Shown here: piece by piece, positions 36,894-45,891 of the stretch
Layout of the letters: the number at the start of each line of letters is the position of its first letter
Position numbering within the stretch: the first letter of the stretch is position 1
Assembly (NCBI RefSeq): GCF_013778325.1
Contig: NZ_JACEIB010000027.1
Coordinates: 496,001 to 560,000 of the forward strand
Direction of reading: 5' to 3'
Source: Sphingomonas chungangi
GTDB lineage: Bacteria; Pseudomonadota; Alphaproteobacteria; Sphingomonadales; Sphingomonadaceae
Length of the DNA: 64,000 nucleotides
Made by a program: the position numbers and the translations under genes
The notes under the pieces: generated by a model
Databases searched by the model: none
Told to the model about the DNA's origin: nothing
What the model saw: only the letters and a program-made list of their open reading frames with translations

Positions 36894-36928
36894 GGCCGTA
36901 ACGGCCAACGGATGCAGCCTTATGTCAA
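36894..36928 (-). promoter_or_regulatory. Candidate promoter element and palindrome upstream of mdtA
   Basis: On the minus strand TTGACA (36928-36923) is followed after 17 bases by a region covered by the palindrome GGCCGT-A-ACGGCC (36894-36906). The -10 hexamer there (GCCGTT) is poor, so the promoter is uncertain, but a dyad at the -10 position would suit a repressor. The 215-base gap to the divergent MFS gene also has a T-rich run near 36981-36990 and a GGCC-TATGT-GGCC hairpin at 37020-37032. Confidence 0.35.
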
Positions 36929-37081
36929 GGTTGCAACGCCGAACACCCGCCCTCCGGAAGCCGGAAACACCTCGCACCCCTTTTTTTCTCCCCCGGATGG
37001 TACCATTATCGAAACGAGCGGCCTATGTGGCCGGTATCCGATGACGGTTCGTATCCCCTCCTCCCGATCCGAGGCCTCTTC

Positions 37082-38617
37082 ATGCTGAGGCCCCGGCGGC
37101 GCGGCATGGCCTCGGTGAATGCCGAGGTGCGCGACGGCATCGTCCCCGCTGCCGGCGCACTCGCCAAGACGCACGACGAAGGCCCCGAGACTTCGGGCAT
37201 CAATTATCGCATCGTCGCGCTGATCATCGCCTGCGCGCTGCTGATGGAAAATCTCGACGCCACGGTGCTGGCGACCGCACTGCCGACGATGGCGCGCGAT
37301 TTCGGCGTGCGGGCGCCGCAGATGAGCATCGCGCTGACCTCCTATCTGCTGGCGCTCGCCGTGTTCATCCCGGCATCGGGCACGATGGCGGACCGTTTCG
37401 GGTCTCGCCCGGTGTTCCAGGCAGCGATCGCCCTGTTCATGGCGGGATCGCTGGTCAGCGCGCAGGCGCCCGCGCTCTGGGTGATCGTCGCAGCCCGCTT
37501 CGTGCAGGGGATCGGCGGCGCCATGATGCTGCCGGTGGGGCGGCTGGTGCTGCTGCGCAGCGTCACCAAGAAGGACATGGTGAGCGCCATGTCGTGGCTG
37601 ATCATGCCGGCGCTGATCGGGCCGATCCTGGGGCCGCCGCTGGGTGGTTACATCGTCACCTATCTGGACTGGCGCTGGATCTTCTACGTCAATCTGCCGA
37701 TCGGGCTGCTCGGCTTCGTGCTGGTCGGCCGGTACATCGCCAATTTCAGGGAAGAGCATCCGCATCCCTTCGATCCGCAGGGTTTCGTGCTGAGCGGCGT
37801 GTCGCTCGGCTGCCTGCTGTTCGGCTTTGAGATGACGAGCCGGCCCGGCGCCCTGCCGATCGCCATCGCGCTGATCGGGATCGGCGGCGTCTTCGGCCTG
37901 CTCTACATCCGCCATGCCCGCCGCCACGAGGCGCCGATCATCGATCTCGACCTGCTCGGCGACGAGAATTTCCGGCTGTCGATGATCGCGGGATCGCTGA
38001 CCCGCATCACCCAGGGATCGCTGCCCTTCCTGCTCCCGCTGATGATGCAACTCGGTTTCGGACTCTCTGCCGCGCAGAGCGGCACGATCACCGTCGGCCC
38101 CGCCATCGGCTCGCTGCTGATGAAGGGCGTGGCGCCCCGCTTGCTGCGCCGCTTCGGCTTCCGCACGGCGATGGTGGGGGCGGGGCTGATCGGCGCGCTC
38201 GGCTATGCCATCGTCGGCCTGTTCCGGCCCGACTGGCCGATGTGGGCGATCGTCGCCACGCTCGCCTTTTGCGGTTTCTTCTTCTCGCTCCAGTTCACCG
38301 CCTACAATGCCATCGCCTATGACGGCATCGACAAGCCACACATGTCATCGGCGACCAGCTTCTATTCCACCGTGCAGCAGCTGATGTTGTCGCTCGGCAT
38401 CTGCACCGCCGCCAGCGTGCTGCATCTCTCGATGCTGGTCCACGGCGTGAAGAAGCCTGCCCTCATCGATTTCACTGCTGCCTTCTGGACGGTGACCGCC
38501 ATCTCGCTGCTGGCGACGATCTGGAACCTGCGCTTCCACCCCGATGCCGGCGCGGAGATCAGCGGCCGTGCGGCCACGTCGCGCAAGACGATGGAACCCG
38601 CCCCCCGCCTGCGCTAA
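37082..38617 (+). CDS. MFS transporter, DHA2 (EmrB/QacA) family
   Basis: A 511-residue polytopic protein with about 14 hydrophobic segments. LLMENLDATVLATALPTMARDF is the DHA2 first-helix signature; TMADRFGSRPVF is the loop 2-3 motif A, and GPILGPPLGGYI is motif C of drug antiporters. It probably exports drugs or metabolites by proton antiport. I chose ATG 37082 because GAGG lies 7 bases upstream; ATG 37106 is an alternative. It is divergent from the RND array and just precedes a sigma factor gene. Confidence 0.88.
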   Translation: MLRPRRRGMASVNAEVRDGIVPAAGALAKTHDEGPETSGINYRIVALIIACALLMENLDATVLATALPTMARDFGVRAPQMSIALTSYLLALAVFIPASGTMADRFGSRPVFQAAIALFMAGSLVSAQAPALWVIVAARFVQGIGGAMMLPVGRLVLLRSVTKKDMVSAMSWLIMPALIGPILGPPLGGYIVTYLDWRWIFYVNLPIGLLGFVLVGRYIANFREEHPHPFDPQGFVLSGVSLGCLLFGFEMTSRPGALPIAIALIGIGGVFGLLYIRHARRHEAPIIDLDLLGDENFRLSMIAGSLTRITQGSLPFLLPLMMQLGFGLSAAQSGTITVGPAIGSLLMKGVAPRLLRRFGFRTAMVGAGLIGALGYAIVGLFRPDWPMWAIVATLAFCGFFFSLQFTAYNAIAYDGIDKPHMSSATSFYSTVQQLMLSLGICTAASVLHLSMLVHGVKKPALIDFTAAFWTVTAISLLATIWNLRFHPDAGAEISGRAATSRKTMEPAPRLR

Positions 38618-38627
38618 CGCGCTTCGG

Positions 38628-39134
38628 ATGAGCGAAGGCCTGCAGGCGATCCTACTGGCGAACCGGGCGACGTTGCTTCGCTTCGTCGCCGCGCGCGGTG
38701 CCGGGGACGACGCTGAAGACGTGCTGCAGGAACTGTGGATCAAGGTTTCCGCGGCACCATCCGGCCCGATCGCCAATCCGCTCTCCTATCTGTTCCGCGC
38801 GGCCGAGAATCTGATGCGGGACCGCCATCGTGCCAGCCGCCAGTCGATCCTGCGCGACACTGCGTGGGATGAAACGAACAGCCCCGCGCTCCCCGGCGTT
38901 TCCGATACGCCCACTGGAGAACGGGTGCTGATCGCGCGCGCGGAGCTGGCCCGGATCGAGGCAGCGCTCGCCGCGATCGGCGACCGCGCCCGCAGCGTGT
39001 TTCGCCTCCACCGGATCGAGGGGCTCGCCCAGCGCGACATCGCCACGCGCATGGGCGTGAGCCTCAGCACCGTCGAGGCGGACATGCGCAAGGCCTATCG
39101 CGCCGTCGCGCAAGCCCGGGAGAAGCCGGAATGA
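38628..39134 (+). CDS. ECF RNA polymerase sigma factor, FecI-like
   Basis: A 168-residue ECF sigma factor. Region 2 contains DDAEDVLQELWIKV; region 4 contains RARSVFRLHRIEGLAQRDIATRMGVSLSTVEADMR-type helix-turn-helix. Together with the FecR-like and STN-domain TonB-receptor genes directly downstream, it forms a cell-surface signalling set in which the receptor signals ligand binding through FecR to release the sigma factor. ATG 38628 lies 10 bases after the MFS stop; homologue length supports it. Confidence 0.9.
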   Translation: MSEGLQAILLANRATLLRFVAARGAGDDAEDVLQELWIKVSAAPSGPIANPLSYLFRAAENLMRDRHRASRQSILRDTAWDETNSPALPGVSDTPTGERVLIARAELARIEAALAAIGDRARSVFRLHRIEGLAQRDIATRMGVSLSTVEADMRKAYRAVAQAREKPE

Positions 39135-39177
39135 GGCTGCTGCGCGCCGACTCCGTCCTTCCCTTGAAAGGACATGC

Positions 39178-40101
39178 ATGACGGATCGTGGAGACATCCG
39201 CGAGGCGGCGATCAACTGGGTGATGGCCCAGGCCGATCCGGCCTTCGCCGATTGGGACGGCTTCCTGGCTTGGCTGGAAGCCGATCCCGCGCACGCGTCC
39301 GCCTATGATGCGGTGCTGGCCGCTGCCGATGCGGCCGAGCCCGCGCTTCGGGTCGTGCCCGCTTCGGAACCCGCACCCGCGAAGCCCCCGATCTGGCGGC
39401 GGCAGGCGGTAGGCGGCGCACTGGCGGCCGGACTCGTCGCCGTGATCGGCTTCGGCTATTTCAATCTGCGCCCGGCGCCCGTCGTGTTCGAGACCGGCCC
39501 CGGCGAACATCGCACCATCGCGCTCGACACCGCCACCATCGCGCTCAACGGCGACACGCGGCTGGTGGTCGATCGCCACGATCCGCACCACGCCACGCTC
39601 GATCGCGGCGAGGCGCTGTTCGACGTGAAGCACGACGAGGCCCACCCGTTCGCGGTGAAGGTGGGCGACGACGAGGTGCAGGATGTCGGCACCCGCTTCG
39701 ACGTGACTCACGATCATACCGGCACCCGTGTCGCGGTCGCCGAAGGCATGGTCGTCTATAATCCCAAGGCCGAAGCGGTCCGTCTCGGGCCCGGCCAGAC
39801 GCTGGATGCCGCTCGCTCGGCCGCCGAACTGCGCGTCGCGACCGCCGCCACCTCCGATATCGGCAGCTGGCGCGAGGATCGGCTGAGCTACCGCCAGGCG
39901 CCGCTCTCGGTTGTCGCGGCCGATCTGTCGCGCGGGCTGGGGCTGCCGATCGGCGTCGACGACAGGATCGCCGAGAAACCCTTTACCGGCGTCATCGCTT
40001 ATGGCGGGGACAAGGCGCAATTCCTGGGCCGGCTCGGCCCGCTGCTTGACGTCGGGGTGAAACAGGATCAGGGGCGCGTGACCTTGACCAGAAGGCCCTA
40101 G
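39178..40101 (+). CDS. FecR-type anti-sigma/sigma-regulator protein
   Basis: A 307-residue membrane protein. An N-terminal cytoplasmic DUF4880 part (AAINWVMAQADP...FLAWLEADPAHASAYDAV) is followed by a single transmembrane helix (about 78-95), a periplasmic FecR domain (FETGPGEHRTIALDTATIALN; DVGTRFDV) and a C-terminal DUF4974-like part (YRQAPLSVVAADLSRGLGL). GAAAGGA precedes the start. It should hold and relay the signal to the sigma factor 43 bases upstream. Confidence 0.93.
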   Translation: MTDRGDIREAAINWVMAQADPAFADWDGFLAWLEADPAHASAYDAVLAAADAAEPALRVVPASEPAPAKPPIWRRQAVGGALAAGLVAVIGFGYFNLRPAPVVFETGPGEHRTIALDTATIALNGDTRLVVDRHDPHHATLDRGEALFDVKHDEAHPFAVKVGDDEVQDVGTRFDVTHDHTGTRVAVAEGMVVYNPKAEAVRLGPGQTLDAARSAAELRVATAATSDIGSWREDRLSYRQAPLSVVAADLSRGLGLPIGVDDRIAEKPFTGVIAYGGDKAQFLGRLGPLLDVGVKQDQGRVTLTRRP

Positions 40102-40115
40102 ACCCTGCCCCGGCA

Positions 40116-42563
40116 GTGAGACACCGCGTTGCTTCCCTCATGGCCTCGGTCGCGCTGCTGGCGCCGTCGGCGGCGCATGCCGGAGCGCGATCCTCGATCG
40201 ACCTTCCCGCCGGGCCGTTGGGCGAGGCGATCGTCGCGCTCAGCCGCGGCACCGGCGCCAGCATCCGCCTGACCGACCCTATCCTGTGGCAGCACTCGGT
40301 GCGCGCCGTCCATGGCCGCATGAGCGTGGAGCAGGCGCTCGAGAAGCTGCTGGCCGGCAGCGGCGCGCGGCCGGTCGCGCTGGGCGGCGACACGTGGCAG
40401 ATCGCGCCCGCCGATCGGCCCGAGCCCAAGCTCATCCCGGCCGTGATCCGGTTGCCCGTCGAACCGCCGACGCCCGATATCGTGGTGAGCGCCAGCAAGC
40501 GCGACGTCCGGCTCGGCGACTTCCCCGGATCGGTGACGGTCTTCTCCGGCGCGACCTTCGGCACCGTCGGCCCGGCGGGCAGCGACGCGATCGCCAACCG
40601 CGCCTCCAACGTCACCTCCACTCACCTCGGCAACGGGCGCGACAAGCTGTTCATCCGCGGCGTCGCCGATTCCGGGCTGGTCGGGCAGAGCCAGGCCACG
40701 GTCGGCCAGTATTTCGGCGATCTGCGGATCAGCTACAACGCGCCGGATCCGAGCCTGCAACTCTACGACATCGCTTCGGTCGAGATTTTGGAGGGGCCGC
40801 AGGGCACGCTCTACGGCGCAGGATCTCCCGGCGGCATCATTCGCATCGTGCGTAACGATCCGGTGCCGGGCCGTTTCGAGGCAGCCGTGACCGGCGGCGT
40901 CTCCACCGTCGCGCATGGCGCTATGGGCGGCGACGGATCGGCGATGCTCAACCTGCCGATCGACGACGACAAGGTCGCGCTCCGCCTCGTCGGCTATGCC
41001 AGCACCGACGGCGGCTATATCGACAACGTCACCACGGACAGGAACAACATCAACCGCACCCGCACCGAAGGGGGCCGTGCGGCGCTGCGCATCGAGCCGG
41101 GCGCCGGCTGGTCGATCCGGCTCGGTGCGGTGGTGCAGGACATCCACGGCGACGACAGCCAGTACGCCGACAAGGACGCAGCCCCGCTGACCCGCGCAAG
41201 CCCGATCGCCCAGCCCTATGACGATCTCTACGCGATGGGCGAGGTGACGATCACCAAGGATCTGGGCAGCCTGCGCTTCACCTCCTCCAACGCCTTCGTG
41301 CGGCAGGATGTCGACGAGCGTTTCGACGCGACCCTGCCGGGCGGCGCTCCACGCCTGTTCCGTCAGCGCAACCATACCTCGCTCTTTACCACCGAGAACC
41401 GGCTGTCGCGGTCGATGACGGACGGTTTCGGCTGGGTGATCGGCACCAGCTACCTCAACAACAGCGCCCGCATCACGCGCGAGATCGGGCCGGTCGACGC
41501 GCTCTCGCCCGCCGCCGGCGTGCTCAACCGGATCGACGAGGAGACGCTGTACGGGGAGGTTTCGGTGCAGCCGCTACGCGGGCTGACCCTCACCGCCGGC
41601 GCGCGCCTCACCCATTCGCGGCTGGCGGGGCATGCGATCGGCGACATGGTCGGCCTGCTGCCCTTCAATTTCCAGGGCGACTACACCGCGCCGAGCGCGA
41701 CGTCCGACAGCCCGCCCTACCAGGTCGTCCAGAGCTTCGCCGACATCGCGCGGGTCCAGCACAGCCGGTCCGAGACCAAGCTGCTGCCCTCGCTCTCGGC
41801 TTCCATCGAGCCGGCGCGCGGCCTGATCCTCTACACCCGCTTCCAGCAAGGCTTCCGGCCGGGCGGCCTTGCGATCGGCAACAACCTCGTCCGCCGTTTC
41901 CGCAGCGACCGGGTGTCGACGGCCGAGATGGGTGTGCGCTACGACCGCCCCGGCGACGACGCGATCAGCCTCGCCGCCTCGGTCGCCTATACGGACTGGC
42001 ACGATATCCAGGCTGATTTCGTCGACTCGGACGGCCTGCCCGTCACTACCAATATCGGCGACGGCCGGATCTGGTCGTTCGACGCGCGCGTGGCGTGGCG
42101 CCCCTTCCCGTCGCTCCGGCTGGAGGGATCGGTGGTCGTCAACGACAGCCGCCTGACGCGACCCGATTATGCTCCACTCCAGTTCTTCCGCCTTCTCGCC
42201 ACCGCGGAGAAGGTGGAGGAACAGCTTCCCAACGTCGCCGAGCTGGGCGGGCGCGTAGGCGTGGATTGGCACCAGACGATCGGCCCCTACGATCTCACCG
42301 CGAACGGCTGGGCGCGCTACATCGGCAAGTCCCGTCTCGGCGTCGGGCCGGTGCTGGGCGGCAAGGAGGGCGACTATGTCGACACCGGCCTCTCGGTCCG
42401 CGTCGGCCGCGACAATTACGGCGTGACGCTGTCCGCCACCAACCTGCTCGATACGGTGGGAAACCGCTTTGCGCTCGGCACGCCGATCGACGTGATCCGC
42501 AGCACCGAAATCACCCCACTCCAGCCGCGCACCGTCCGCATCGGCTTCGACGCGCATTTTTGA
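40116..42563 (+). CDS. TonB-dependent receptor with N-terminal STN signalling domain
   Basis: An 815-residue outer-membrane receptor. After a signal peptide (MRHRVASLMASVALLAPSAAHA) comes an STN domain (about residues 28-95; IDLPAGPLGEAIVALSRGTG), the module that contacts FecR-type proteins, then a plug with VEILEGPQGTLYGAGSPGG and a 22-strand barrel ending in Phe (IGFDAHF). Ligand unknown, probably a siderophore or other scarce nutrient. The start is GTG 40116, giving a positively charged n-region; ATG 40140 is possible. It closes the sigma/FecR/receptor set, 14 bases after fecR. Confidence 0.92.
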   Translation: MRHRVASLMASVALLAPSAAHAGARSSIDLPAGPLGEAIVALSRGTGASIRLTDPILWQHSVRAVHGRMSVEQALEKLLAGSGARPVALGGDTWQIAPADRPEPKLIPAVIRLPVEPPTPDIVVSASKRDVRLGDFPGSVTVFSGATFGTVGPAGSDAIANRASNVTSTHLGNGRDKLFIRGVADSGLVGQSQATVGQYFGDLRISYNAPDPSLQLYDIASVEILEGPQGTLYGAGSPGGIIRIVRNDPVPGRFEAAVTGGVSTVAHGAMGGDGSAMLNLPIDDDKVALRLVGYASTDGGYIDNVTTDRNNINRTRTEGGRAALRIEPGAGWSIRLGAVVQDIHGDDSQYADKDAAPLTRASPIAQPYDDLYAMGEVTITKDLGSLRFTSSNAFVRQDVDERFDATLPGGAPRLFRQRNHTSLFTTENRLSRSMTDGFGWVIGTSYLNNSARITREIGPVDALSPAAGVLNRIDEETLYGEVSVQPLRGLTLTAGARLTHSRLAGHAIGDMVGLLPFNFQGDYTAPSATSDSPPYQVVQSFADIARVQHSRSETKLLPSLSASIEPARGLILYTRFQQGFRPGGLAIGNNLVRRFRSDRVSTAEMGVRYDRPGDDAISLAASVAYTDWHDIQADFVDSDGLPVTTNIGDGRIWSFDARVAWRPFPSLRLEGSVVVNDSRLTRPDYAPLQFFRLLATAEKVEEQLPNVAELGGRVGVDWHQTIGPYDLTANGWARYIGKSRLGVGPVLGGKEGDYVDTGLSVRVGRDNYGVTLSATNLLDTVGNRFALGTPIDVIRSTEITPLQPRTVRIGFDAHF

Positions 42564-42705
42564 GGAAGGGCCGCACCGGCCCATGTCCAGAATGCGCCCT
42601 TCCGCGCATTTTCAAAGAAGACTCCGAAGGCTGCGCGCCGAGGTCTCCGTCCTCGGTCTATCGGGGTGACGGCAGAGCCGCGCCCGCACAGCCGGAAGGG
42701 GTTTC

Positions 42706-45700
42706 ATGCGTCGCCTGTTCGCTACCACCTGCCTGACGCCGATCGCGCTCGGGTTGTTCGTGTCGCCCGCCATCGCCGCCACCGTGACGATCGGCGCGGC
42801 CCAGACGACGCCTGTGAAGACCTCGACCGCCGACAGCGGCGGCCCCGCCGACATCAGCATCACCAGCGCCGGATCGATCACGCCAACCTCCGGCACCGCC
42901 GTCACCATCGACAGCAACAACAGCGTCACCAACGCCGGCGGGATCACGATCACGGGCTCGAACGGGGCGATCGGCATCCTCGCCAATGCGGGCACCGCCG
43001 GCACGATCACCAACAGCGGCACGATCACCGTCAACGAGGATTACACCCGCACCGACACCAATGGCGACGGCGTGCTCGACGGCGCGTGGGCGCAAGGCTC
43101 CGACCGCTACGGCATCCGCACCGCCGGCGCCTTCACCGGCAACGTGGTGAATTCGGGCACGATCACCATCGAGGGCAACGATTCTGCCGGCATCTCGCTC
43201 GACGGGCCGCTGACCGGCTCGCTCACCCAGAGCGGTACGATCAGCGTAACCGGCGACGACAGTGTCGGCGTCCGCGCCAATGCGATCTCGGGCGACGCGG
43301 CGATCAACGGCACCATCTCGGCGACCGGCGGCAACGCGTCCGGCGTGCAGATGAACGGCGACATCGGCGGCGCGCTGGTGGTGCAAGCGACGATCACCTC
43401 GACCGGCTACAGTGCCACCACCCCGCCGACCGATACCAGCAAGCTCACCGACCAGAACCTGCTGCAGGGCGGCCCGGCCATGGCGATCACGGGCAGCATC
43501 GCCGGCGGCGCGCTGTTCACCACGGCGAGCTCGACCACCGATTCGAGCGGCAACACGGTGACGACGGCGGCCTCCTCGCTCACCACCTACGGCAGTTCGC
43601 CGGCGCTGCTGATCGGCGCCGCAGATCACGCCATCACGCTGGGATCGGTCGCATCCGACACCAACAAGAACGGCCTCGTCATCAACGGCAGCCTTACCGG
43701 CAACGGCGTCTATGACGGCAAGACCGCCAGCGGCCTCGTCATCGGCGGCCAGGGCGGCGCGGTGACGATCACGAACGGCATGACGCTGGCCGGCAGCGTC
43801 ACCGCCACCTCCAATGACGCCAGCGCGACCGCGATCCGCATCGGCAGCGGCGCCAGCGTGCCGGCGATCACCAGCAGCGGGACGATCACGGCGAGCGGCG
43901 CCTACAAGGCCGGGGACAGCAGCACCGCGCTCCAGATCGACGCGGGCGGCAATGTCTCGTCCATCGCCAATTCGGGAACGATCACGGCCACCGCGTCGAG
44001 TCCCGCGGCCAACGCCTATGCGATCCTCGACAAGTCCGGCACCGTCACCGCCGTCACCAACACCGGCACGATCAAGGCGAGCGGATCGACCGCCACCAAC
44101 GTCGCGATCGATCTCTCGGCCGCGACCGCCAATACGGCAGTGACCCAGTCCGCCGCCGCATCGGGCAGCACCGCCCCCTCGATCACCGGCGATATCCGGT
44201 TTGGCAGCGGCAGCGACACGCTGACCGTCTCGGCCGGATCGGTGGCCGGCAACGTGAGCTTCGGCGGCGGCACCAACACCATGGCGCTCTCCGGTACCTC
44301 CACCTATGCCGGCACCACCGATTTCGGCGGCGGCGCGGGCAACCTGACGATCGCCGACACGTCGAGCTTCAGCGGATCGCTCACCAATGCGGGCGGCGTC
44401 GCGGTGAAGGTCTCGGGCGGCACGCTCGGCCTCTCCAGCACCGGCGCCACCGCGCTCGGATCGCTGCAGGTGACCGGCGGCGGCACGCTCGGCGTGGTGG
44501 TCGACGGCACCACCGGCGCCTCGACGCTCTACCAGGTGGCGGGCGCCGCCAGCTTCGACAGCGGATCGAAACTGGCGCTGCACTTCTCCGATATCAACCA
44601 CACGATCGGCACCTATCAGGTGATCACGGCGGGTTCGCTAACCGGAGTGGACAATCTCTCCACCACCGGCGTTGCGCTACCGTGGCTCTACAAGAGCAGC
44701 GTCACCACCAACACCGCCGGCAACGCGGTGGACGTGGTCGTCGCGCGCAAGACCGCCGCCGACCTCGGCCTCAATCGCTCGGAGAGCTCGGCCTACGACG
44801 CGATCTACACCGCGATCTCCGGCGACAAGCCGATCGGCGACAGCTTCCTCAGCATCGCGGACGGCAACAGCTTCATCCACGCGCTGCGCTCGCTGCTGCC
44901 CGATCATGCCGGCGGTTCCTTCGATACGGTGACCTCCGGATCGCGCGCCACCGCGCGCTTCCTCGCCGATCCCGACGCGCCACTGGTCGACGAAGGCAAT
45001 TGGGGCTTCTGGCTGCAGCAGGTCGGCTGGGGCCGCACCAAGGCGATCGACGACACCGCCGGTTACAAGATCACCGGCTGGGGCGCGTCGGGCGGCGGCG
45101 AGATCAAGACGGGCTTCGGCCGTTTCGGCATCGGACTCGCCTATCTGTCGGGCACCAACGACGACGAGGGCACGCAGAACAGCGTCACCTCCAACCAGTA
45201 CGAGGCCTCGCTCTACTGGCGCGGCGACTGGGGCGGCCTGCACACCTGGGCGCGCGCTTCAGGCGCAACGATCAACTTCCACAGCCATCGCCGCTTCGAG
45301 GGAGAGGATGACGGCAGCCAGGTGATCCGCACCGCCGACGGCCGCTGGAACGGCAAGCTCTTCTCGGGCTCGGGCGGGCTCTCCTACAGCCTCAAGCTCG
45401 GCAAGTTCTCGCTGCGGCCGCAGGCCTCGGTCGATTATTACCACCTGCACGAGGGCGGCTATTCGGAAGATGGCGGCGGCACCGGAATGGACCTGATCGT
45501 CGACGGCCGCACCAGCGACGAGTTCGCCGCCAACGGATCGGTGGCGCTCGGCTACCAGTTCTTCGACGAGAGAGCGGACGAGGGCGGCTTCTTCCGCGCC
45601 GAGCTGGAAGGCGGCCGCCGCCAGCTGATCAGCAGCAAGCTGGGCGATACTGTCGCCCGCTTCACCGGCGGGCAGGACTTCACGCTGACCGCCGACGATC

Positions 45701-45837
45701 GCACCAGCGGCTGGACCGGCGCCTTCCGTCTGAAGGGCGGCACCAGCGGCTACACGATCAGCGGCGAGTTCGACGGCGAGCAGCAGCAGGATCACGTATC
45801 GATCGCGCTCCGCGCCGGGCTGCAGGTCGGCTTCTAA
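42706..45837 (+). CDS. Autotransporter with Gly/Ser/Thr-rich passenger
   Basis: A 1043-residue type Va secreted protein. A signal peptide (about residues 1-25) precedes a passenger (about 26-750) built of short NSGTIT-type repeats that predict a right-handed beta-helix (TITNSGTITV, SIANSGTITA, VTNTGTIKA). A C-terminal beta-barrel from about residue 763 (WGFWLQQVGWG) ends in Phe (GLQVGF), the BAM signal. Passenger function (adhesin, enzyme) cannot be told; I see no protease motif. It follows the TonB receptor after 142 bases without a clear terminator, so co-regulation is possible. Confidence 0.92.
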   Translation: MRRLFATTCLTPIALGLFVSPAIAATVTIGAAQTTPVKTSTADSGGPADISITSAGSITPTSGTAVTIDSNNSVTNAGGITITGSNGAIGILANAGTAGTITNSGTITVNEDYTRTDTNGDGVLDGAWAQGSDRYGIRTAGAFTGNVVNSGTITIEGNDSAGISLDGPLTGSLTQSGTISVTGDDSVGVRANAISGDAAINGTISATGGNASGVQMNGDIGGALVVQATITSTGYSATTPPTDTSKLTDQNLLQGGPAMAITGSIAGGALFTTASSTTDSSGNTVTTAASSLTTYGSSPALLIGAADHAITLGSVASDTNKNGLVINGSLTGNGVYDGKTASGLVIGGQGGAVTITNGMTLAGSVTATSNDASATAIRIGSGASVPAITSSGTITASGAYKAGDSSTALQIDAGGNVSSIANSGTITATASSPAANAYAILDKSGTVTAVTNTGTIKASGSTATNVAIDLSAATANTAVTQSAAASGSTAPSITGDIRFGSGSDTLTVSAGSVAGNVSFGGGTNTMALSGTSTYAGTTDFGGGAGNLTIADTSSFSGSLTNAGGVAVKVSGGTLGLSSTGATALGSLQVTGGGTLGVVVDGTTGASTLYQVAGAASFDSGSKLALHFSDINHTIGTYQVITAGSLTGVDNLSTTGVALPWLYKSSVTTNTAGNAVDVVVARKTAADLGLNRSESSAYDAIYTAISGDKPIGDSFLSIADGNSFIHALRSLLPDHAGGSFDTVTSGSRATARFLADPDAPLVDEGNWGFWLQQVGWGRTKAIDDTAGYKITGWGASGGGEIKTGFGRFGIGLAYLSGTNDDEGTQNSVTSNQYEASLYWRGDWGGLHTWARASGATINFHSHRRFEGEDDGSQVIRTADGRWNGKLFSGSGGLSYSLKLGKFSLRPQASVDYYHLHEGGYSEDGGGTGMDLIVDGRTSDEFAANGSVALGYQFFDERADEGGFFRAELEGGRRQLISSKLGDTVARFTGGQDFTLTADDRTSGWTGAFRLKGGTSGYTISGEFDGEQQQDHVSIALRAGLQVGF

Positions 45838-45846
45838 AACAAGCGA

Positions 45847-45874
45847 GCGCCGCCGGAGGATATCCCGGCGGCGC
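45847..45874. terminator. Strong hairpin between convergent autotransporter and repeat-protein genes
   Basis: GCGCCGCCGG and CCGGCGGCGC form a perfect 10-bp stem around an 8-base loop, 9 bases after the autotransporter stop. There is no good T-tract on either strand; it likely ends transcription for both converging genes. Confidence 0.65.
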
Positions 45875-45891
45875 CAGCTTTGATCCCTCGA

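Noticed and set aside
37082-42563. Siderophore or antibiotic biosynthetic cluster around the MFS and TonB-receptor genes
   Set aside because: No NRPS, PKS, NIS synthetase or tailoring gene is present; only transport and signalling genes.
42658-44601. Minus-strand open frame opposite the autotransporter passenger
   Set aside because: Repetitive Gly/Arg/Ala translation mirrors the repeated passenger codons; no start signal or domain.
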